From: CAYXPG01 sp964564845
Lineage (GTDB): Bacteria > Planctomycetota > Phycisphaerae > Sedimentisphaerales > Anaerobacaceae
DNA: 11,557 nt
Assembly: GCA_964564845.1 (NCBI GenBank)
Contig: CAZMCN010000068.1
Location: forward strand, 1-11,557
Direction: 5' to 3'
Part shown: one piece after another, positions 7,735 to 11,557 of the stretch
Layout of the letters: each line of letters begins with the position of its first letter
Numbering within the stretch: position 1 is the first letter of the stretch
Position numbers and translations under genes: made by a program
The notes under the pieces: model-generated
What the model was told of the DNA's origin: nothing
Seen by the model: the letters and a program-made list of their open reading frames with translations, nothing else
The model's database searches: none

Positions 7735-7762
7735 TTGACAGTAATATTAACTATGGTATAAT
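7735..7762 (+). promoter_or_regulatory. Consensus sigma70 promoter of the TPR gene, with extended -10
   Basis: TTGACA (7735-7740), a 16-base spacer, and TATAAT (7757-7762) preceded by TG one base upstream (7754-7755). Both hexamers are perfect matches and the extended -10 is present. A-rich runs lie just upstream (about 7690-7720), as in UP elements. Transcription should begin near 7769, leaving about 78 bases of leader. This promoter diverges from the gpmI promoter, and the two -35 boxes are 48 bases apart. Confidence 0.75.
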
Positions 7763-7847
7763 TGTGCGATAATTGACTGTTCGATATGCTGAATATCCGT
7801 AGATTGATGCAGGTGATTTGTCCTGAGAAGATAGAAGGGGAATATAC

Positions 7848-9035
7848 GTGTCTGTTAGCGCGCAAAGAGTTGATAACAAGTTTATAATCGATGGCTTGGT
7901 GTTTTCAGAATATGAGCTGCGAATAACAGGGCACAAGTTACAAACAGCCGACAATGTGGTGTCTGCTTTGAGTTGTATATTGTTTTGTTGGCTGATGAGC
8001 GCTGCGCTGTTGTTTTTTGGCGGCTGTTCCGCCGGGCAAAAAGTTGATAATACCCATATTGATTTATACGTTGACGCCGTAACGCTTGCCGAGCGCAGCG
8101 AGAGGGAGAAGGCCATAAAAAAACTCAACTCGGCTGTCCAGATAAATGAAAGTTTCTCCCTGGCCTATTCGCTGCTTGGCGAGATCTATCAGGAAATGCA
8201 GGATTATGAAAAAAGTGCCGTCTCTTACGAAAAGGCAACAGAGTTGAATCCGTGGTCTTTTAACGACCATTTCAATCTTGGGCGGGTCTATCAGCTTATA
8301 AAAAAATTTACGCAGGCGGTCAGGGCATATAGCCGGGCCTGCGAGCTTAAACCCGAACATCTCGAGGCGCATCTCAATAATGCCAAGTGTTATTATGAAA
8401 TCCAGGACTACCAAAATGCTTTGCTTTACGGCGAACGTGCTGAACGCATTGACCCTAATACCGCCGAAGTACAAAAAATACTCGGTGATGTTTATGGGTC
8501 GCAAAAAGACTATGAACTGGCAATTAGCTCGTATAAGCGGTCGCTGGAAATAGACGGCAACAACCCTGCTGTTATGGCCTCTCTTGCAGTTGCATATCTG
8601 AACACCAATCGCAACGAACCTGCAAAGGTGCTGTTAGAAACAGTGCTGCAAATCCAGCCTGACAGCAAAACCGCTTATAAGTATCTTGGATATTGTTATC
8701 TCCAGCTCTACTCCCAGGCTGTTGAGTTGCACAAAAAAGCCAGCCAAACAAATACCCAGGAACCTGAGCTTATTGCTTCTCTAAAAGAAAAGGCAGACAA
8801 AATACTCGATGATGCTACAGAAAGCTACAGCAGAGTGATTGAAATAAATGATAAGGACTGGGAGGCTTTAAGGGGGCTGGGAGTGGCGTATATGTTGAGG
8901 GCACGCAGAGACAAAGATAATGCGCTGAAGGAAAAGGCACTTGAGCAGTGGCATCGGTCATTGGAAATCAATCCCCAGCAGCCTGAGCGTGAAAGGTTAC
9001 TTAAACTGATAGCATATTATTCAAAGCAGGAATAA
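7848..9035 (+). CDS. TPR-repeat protein, probable lipoprotein
   Basis: The product is 395 residues and is dominated by tetratricopeptide repeats: a degenerate one at about 71-104, clear ones at 105-138, 139-172, 173-206, 207-240 and 241-274, a less regular stretch at 275-335, and a last one at about 338-378. The pattern 'A..LG..Y......Y..A...Y..A...NP' recurs with a 34-residue period. TPR arrays are protein-binding scaffolds; the partner is unknown. A hydrophobic segment (about 37-57) ends in FFGGC-S (57-61), a near-lipobox, so C60 is probably lipidated. The 36 residues before that segment are longer than usual for a signal peptide. The GTG start at 7848 is nevertheless supported by AGAAGGGG seven bases upstream. 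An internal GTG at the 'VVSALS' stretch would give a more normal signal but lacks a ribosome-binding site. lspA follows 50 bases later. Confidence 0.9.
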   Translation: MSVSAQRVDNKFIIDGLVFSEYELRITGHKLQTADNVVSALSCILFCWLMSAALLFFGGCSAGQKVDNTHIDLYVDAVTLAERSEREKAIKKLNSAVQINESFSLAYSLLGEIYQEMQDYEKSAVSYEKATELNPWSFNDHFNLGRVYQLIKKFTQAVRAYSRACELKPEHLEAHLNNAKCYYEIQDYQNALLYGERAERIDPNTAEVQKILGDVYGSQKDYELAISSYKRSLEIDGNNPAVMASLAVAYLNTNRNEPAKVLLETVLQIQPDSKTAYKYLGYCYLQLYSQAVELHKKASQTNTQEPELIASLKEKADKILDDATESYSRVIEINDKDWEALRGLGVAYMLRARRDKDNALKEKALEQWHRSLEINPQQPERERLLKLIAYYSKQE

Positions 9036-9049
9036 GTCTGCAGGCACGT

Positions 9050-9067
9050 CAGCAGGTTGCCCTGCTG
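9050..9067 (+). other. Perfect 7-bp hairpin between the TPR gene and lspA
   Basis: CAGCAGG (9050-9056) and CCTGCTG (9061-9067) pair perfectly around a TTGC loop. No U tract follows, so this is not a terminator by itself. It lies 15 bases past the TPR stop and 19 bases before the first lspA ATG. It could protect the 3' end of the TPR message or shape the lspA leader. Confidence 0.5.
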
Positions 9068-9085
9068 CTATTCTGAACAGCTATT

Positions 9086-9652
9086 ATGGCAGAGGTGAAA
9101 AAAGAAGAAAGTGATGCCCAGCCGAGTTTTGGCTGGGCTTTTTTGAAACGCCTGCCTTTGAGGCTGCCAAACCTTCAGGCCCATCTTATCTTTTGGCCTT
9201 TAATGATAGTCGGTTTCACGCTGGATCTGGCCAGCAAAAGGGCTGTGTTCGAATGGTTGGAGCAGCAGCCGTACAACTCTGTTTCAGTTATTGACGGTTT
9301 TCTGCGATTGGTAAAAGCCCAAAACCCCGGTGCCGCTTTTGGAATAGCTGCAGGAGAGCATTATTTATTGATTACTGTTTCAGTTATTGCAGTAGTGATT
9401 ATTTTTACAGTCTTCCTTCTCGGCAGGACCAAGGGCAAATTGATGTATATTGCTCTCGGCCTTTTTGGAGCCGGTATTTGTGGCAATCTCTATGACAGGA
9501 TTTTTAATGACGGGCTGGTGCGTGATTTCATCGACGTCTATTATAACCGATACCATTGGCCAGCATTCAATCTCGCAGACAGCATGCTCTGTGTTGGCGT
9601 GGGATTAATGTCTATTTCGATTCTCTGGTTTTCCAAGCGCCCCTATGGATAA
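9086..9652 (+). CDS. lspA: Lipoprotein signal peptidase (signal peptidase II)
   Basis: LspA is an inner-membrane aspartyl protease that cuts the signal peptide from diacylglyceryl-prolipoproteins. From the ATG at 9086 it is 188 residues. Family motifs: D47 and K51 after the first helix (about 32-46), 'NPGAAFGI' (80-87), 'GNLYDRI' (133-139), 'VRDFIDVYY' (145-153) with catalytic D147, and 'HWPAFNLADS' (157-166) with catalytic D165. Four hydrophobic helices are seen (about 32-48, 93-113, 117-135, 165-182). The first 19 residues are hydrophilic and atypical, the ATG has no clear Shine-Dalgarno, and an intrinsic-terminator hairpin occupies codons 11-20. A TTG at 9143 would give a family-typical N-terminus (MKRLPLRLPN...) but also lacks a ribosome-binding site. 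The start is therefore uncertain; the identity is not. The upstream TPR lipoprotein candidate is a plausible substrate. Confidence 0.95.
   Translation: MAEVKKEESDAQPSFGWAFLKRLPLRLPNLQAHLIFWPLMIVGFTLDLASKRAVFEWLEQQPYNSVSVIDGFLRLVKAQNPGAAFGIAAGEHYLLITVSVIAVVIIFTVFLLGRTKGKLMYIALGLFGAGICGNLYDRIFNDGLVRDFIDVYYNRYHWPAFNLADSMLCVGVGLMSISILWFSKRPYG
9116..9144 (+). terminator. Textbook intrinsic terminator inside the 5' coding part of lspA
   Basis: GCCCAGCC (9116-9123) and GGCTGGGC (9131-9138) form a perfect 8-bp GC-rich stem around the loop GAGTTTT, followed immediately by six T (9139-9144). It lies 81 bases past the TPR stop, where a terminator for that gene would be expected. However, it falls within codons 11-20 of lspA if the ATG at 9086 is used. 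It may end the TPR transcript, act as an attenuator for lspA, or both. Confidence 0.7.
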
Positions 9653-9728
9653 TTGCCGATTGCCGATTGTCGAATGCCGAATTGAAATCGAAAATTGTAA
9701 ATCAATAGTCAATATTCAATTACAAATA
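9652..9728. repeat. Degenerate heptamer tandem array filling the lspA/DUF151 intergenic region
   Basis: Starting at the last base of the lspA stop codon, the region can be read as eleven 7-base units: ATTGCCG, ATTGCCG, ATTGTCG, AATGCCG, AATTGAA, ATCGAAA, ATTGTAA, ATCAATA, GTCAATA, TTCAATT, ACAAATA. The first units share ATTGNCG, and units 8-10 share NTCAAT, the inverse sense. Inverted pairs (AATTGAA 9680-9686 with TTCAATT 9715-9721; TTGTAA 9695-9700 with TTACAA 9720-9725) could form alternative AT-rich hairpins. Those hairpins may act as a weak terminator between the converging genes. The first four units are clear; the period in the later ones is degenerate. Confidence 0.55.
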
Positions 9729-9731
9729 ATG

Positions 9732-10127
9732 TTACTCGGAAGTTTTATCAAAGACGTGCTCGGCGACATAAATAGGAGCGTTTGAAGCAACCCCAAGCGC
9801 AATTGCATCAGAAGGACGGGAATCAATTTCGACGGTTTGCCCATTTGAGTCCAGACATATCTTTGCGTGGAAGGTATGATTTCGCAGGTCGTTGATAACT
9901 ATCTTTTCAATTTTAGCACCGAGATTTTCAATTATGCTTTCCAGTAAATCGTGTGTCATTGGGCGGGGTGTTTCGATGCCTTTTAACCGCCGGTCGATTG
10001 CAAAAATTTCGACTATGCCGATGACGATGGGGAAACTGCGCTGTCCGTTGAGCTCCTTTAGAACGATTATCTGCTGGTCGGATGTTTCATTAATGATTAT
10101 GCGCGACAATTCTGCTTCCACATCCAT
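9732..10127 (-). CDS. Bifunctional nuclease (BFN/DUF151) domain protein
   Basis: This is a single-domain protein of 131 residues. The BFN motifs are clear: 'RSFPIVIGIVEIFAIDRRLKG' (30-50), 'RPMTHDLLESIIENLGAKIEKIVI' (55-78), and 'IDSRPSDAIALGV' (101-113) followed by 'APIYVAEHVFD' (117-127). Characterised relatives in plants have DNase/RNase activity, and bacterial members are widespread with poorly known roles, so the activity here is inferred only. The form with 'FPIVIGI.E..AIDRR' is one I associate with Planctomycetota. The ATG at 10127 has a strong AAAGGTGG ribosome-binding site seven bases upstream. It starts 21 bases after the valS stop, so the two are probably co-transcribed. Its stop faces lspA across the heptamer array. 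Confidence 0.92.
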   Translation of the reverse strand: MDVEAELSRIIINETSDQQIIVLKELNGQRSFPIVIGIVEIFAIDRRLKGIETPRPMTHDLLESIIENLGAKIEKIVINDLRNHTFHAKICLDSNGQTVEIDSRPSDAIALGVASNAPIYVAEHVFDKTSE

Positions 10128-10148
10128 TTCGGCACCACCTTTACTAAA

Positions 10149-11557
10149 TCAGTTTTCCAGCTCGGCGAGGTGTTTTTCTATTGTTTGCAATTGTTCAGTT
10201 AACTCGGCCATTTTTTCCTTAGCCTGTTGTACCACTTTTGGCTTGGCTTTGGCAATAAAATTCTCGTTGCCTAATTTGGCCTCAACGGTTGTTTTGGCCT
10301 TTACTATTTTTCCCTTTTGTTTTTGCAGCCGTTTGCGTTCGGCCTGCGGGTCAATCACATCGTGAACGTAAACTTCAGCTGCATCTGCAATTGCAACTGC
10401 AGCGTTTGCGGGTTTCTTAACAGTTATGCCCGCCTTAAATTCTTTTACTCCTGCCAACTGACATATCAATTCTACATTTCGACTCAAAATCTCAACATGT
10501 TCTCGCTGCAACTTTGCGGATACGAACAACATTTCACTGGGCGGTTTATCGTATTTACTTCTGACGCCTCTTATGGCTCGGATTACAGACTGGATAGCCA
10601 TAATTTGTTTTTCAGCATCCTCATCGATTAAGGAATCCAATTTTTTTGGCCAATCGGCGATAACCAGCGCTTTGGCATTTTTTGCTTCGGCAAGGCCTTT
10701 GAGTTTTCTTACCGGTGCAATCTCGTTCAGTTTCTGGAATATTCCTTCAGTGATAAACGGTACAAAAGGGTGTAACAATCGAAGAATCTGGTCGAGTATA
10801 AAAGCAAGGATATTTTGGGCGGCAGGTTTTTGCTGCTCATCCTGCATTCTTGGTTTGACCCACTCCAGATACCAGTCGCAAAAATCGTTCCAGAAAAATC
10901 TGTAAAGTTGTGCTGCCGGCTCGCTGTATTTGTACTGGTCCAGGGATTTGGTAACGTCAGCAATGGTTTGTGCCAGGCGGGAAAGAATCCATCTGTCCGT
11001 GATTGTCATTTTGTCTTTGTCAAATTTTTCCGGGTCGATTCCTTCCAGATTATCTATTGCAAAGCGCGATGCGTTCCAGAGTTTGTTGCAGAAGTTTCGG
11101 CCTATATCGAATTTTGGAGATGTATTTGCCGTTCGTCCATCGGGCAGGGTTATAACTTCCACCGGCACGCGGACATCCTGAGTTTGTGTGGTCATACTGG
11201 CCAGGGTATAACGCATAGCATCGGCGCCGTGACTGTCGATGGCCACCAGAGGGTCGATTCCATTGCCGAGACTCTTGGACATTTTGCGTCCTTCGCCATC
11301 CTGAATCATAGCGTGGATGAATACGTCACTGAAGGGAATGTCGCCGGCGCAATATTGTCCCATCATAACCATACGCGAAACCCACAGCGTGATAATCTCC
11401 CGGGCTGTGCAGAGCACGTCACCCGGGTAGAATGTTTTCATTTCCGGGGTATCGTCCGGCCAGCCCATTGTACTGAAAGGCCAGAGCGCCGAACTAAACC
11501 ACGTGTCTAAAACGTCGGGGTCCTGAACTAAATCATCGCAGCCGCACTTTTCACATT
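10149..11557 (-). CDS. valS: Valyl-tRNA synthetase, C-terminal part (5' end outside window)
   Basis: This class I enzyme charges tRNA-Val with valine. The reading frame is open from the right edge (two bases of a split codon, then 468 codons). The first visible residues 'CEKCGCDDLVQDPDVLDTWF' lead into 'SSALWPFSTMGWP', the ValRS signature near the end of the catalytic insert. The 'KMSKS' ATP-loop motif follows at about residues 91-95 of the visible part. Next come the anticodon-binding helices (around 'DRWILSRLAQTI' and 'FFWNDFCDWYLEWVKPRM') and the C-terminal tRNA-binding coiled coil (last 65 residues, rich in K, E, A and L). The HIGH motif and the editing domain lie outside the window. Nothing in the visible part is broken. 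The stop is 21 bases upstream of the BFN gene. Confidence 0.97.
   Translation of the reverse strand, partial: CEKCGCDDLVQDPDVLDTWFSSALWPFSTMGWPDDTPEMKTFYPGDVLCTAREIITLWVSRMVMMGQYCAGDIPFSDVFIHAMIQDGEGRKMSKSLGNGIDPLVAIDSHGADAMRYTLASMTTQTQDVRVPVEVITLPDGRTANTSPKFDIGRNFCNKLWNASRFAIDNLEGIDPEKFDKDKMTITDRWILSRLAQTIADVTKSLDQYKYSEPAAQLYRFFWNDFCDWYLEWVKPRMQDEQQKPAAQNILAFILDQILRLLHPFVPFITEGIFQKLNEIAPVRKLKGLAEAKNAKALVIADWPKKLDSLIDEDAEKQIMAIQSVIRAIRGVRSKYDKPPSEMLFVSAKLQREHVEILSRNVELICQLAGVKEFKAGITVKKPANAAVAIADAAEVYVHDVIDPQAERKRLQKQKGKIVKAKTTVEAKLGNENFIAKAKPKVVQQAKEKMAELTEQLQTIEKHLAELEN

Larger units (their letters stand above)
7568..7847. other. Divergent control region between gpmI and the TPR gene
   Basis: This 280-base gap holds the two divergent promoters described separately, the gpmI ribosome-binding site (GAAAGG on the minus strand near 7577-7582) and that of the TPR gene (AGAAGGGG, 7833-7840). 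Within the TPR leader a 5-bp hairpin GATAT/ATATC (7783-7797) is visible but weak. I see no riboswitch, small gene or operator-like palindrome of convincing length. Confidence 0.5.

Noticed and set aside
8015..8045. Hairpin GGCGG/CCGCC with flanking T and A runs near the lipobox of the TPR gene
   Set aside because: The T run lies upstream of the stem rather than downstream on the coding strand, so it is not a terminator in that direction. It is explained by Phe/Gly/Cys/Ser codons of the signal segment.
7751..8128. Minus-strand reading frame overlapping the TPR gene start and its promoter
   Set aside because: It runs through the consensus promoter and the well-supported TPR coding start, and has no family features.
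10815..11510. Long plus-strand reading frame (231 codons) opposite valS
   Set aside because: It lies entirely antisense to the conserved ValRS KMSKS and anticodon-binding regions, and no recognisable protein family results.
1..11557. Defence system, phage, mobile element, CRISPR or tRNA genes
   Set aside because: I looked on both strands for transposase-like or integrase-like proteins, direct-repeat arrays and tRNA cloverleaf segments and found none. All sizeable coding space is taken by recognisable housekeeping or transport genes.

Overview
The window is a stretch of bacterial chromosome carrying core and transport genes. By eye its base composition is moderate (GC in the mid-40s). No phage, insertion sequence, CRISPR array, rRNA or tRNA gene was recognised. 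The lineage looks like an anaerobic member of Planctomycetota (Phycisphaerae-like). The pointers are the form of the bifunctional-nuclease (DUF151) protein, the DksA-like protein with an 'IGTDNYEQEF' coiled-coil tip, an endonuclease-type MutL, and frequent GTG starts. This assignment comes from familiarity with protein families and was not computed.

Left part, all on the minus strand, read right to left: a strong promoter at 7658-7686 drives gpmI (cofactor-independent phosphoglycerate mutase, glycolysis). Next comes mutL (mismatch repair), followed by a complete BtuF/BtuC/BtuD-type importer made of a binding protein, a permease and an ATPase. The junctions TGATG, TAATG and ATGA mean that mutL and the three transporter genes overlap one another by 1-4 bases, so they are very probably co-transcribed and translationally coupled. 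After a 224-base gap with its own promoter there is a DksA/TraR-family regulator with only half of its zinc ligands. The left edge cuts a membrane protein that may be an N-terminal piece of a membrane-bound 4Fe-4S protein.

Centre, plus strand: a consensus promoter (TTGACA, 16-base spacer, extended -10 TATAAT) starts a TPR-repeat protein with a probable lipoprotein signal. It is followed by lspA, the lipoprotein signal peptidase that would process such a protein. A textbook intrinsic-terminator hairpin lies inside the 5' coding part of lspA as first read. Either the lspA start is misplaced or the gene is attenuated.

Right part, minus strand: the C-terminal part of valS (valyl-tRNA synthetase) and, 21 bases downstream, a bifunctional-nuclease-domain protein. 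The latter converges on lspA across an intergenic stretch built from a degenerate 7-base period.

I found no convincing new multi-gene system. The points most worth a second look are the lspA terminator, the heptamer array, the two-cysteine DksA, and the coupling of mutL to a corrinoid/metal importer.
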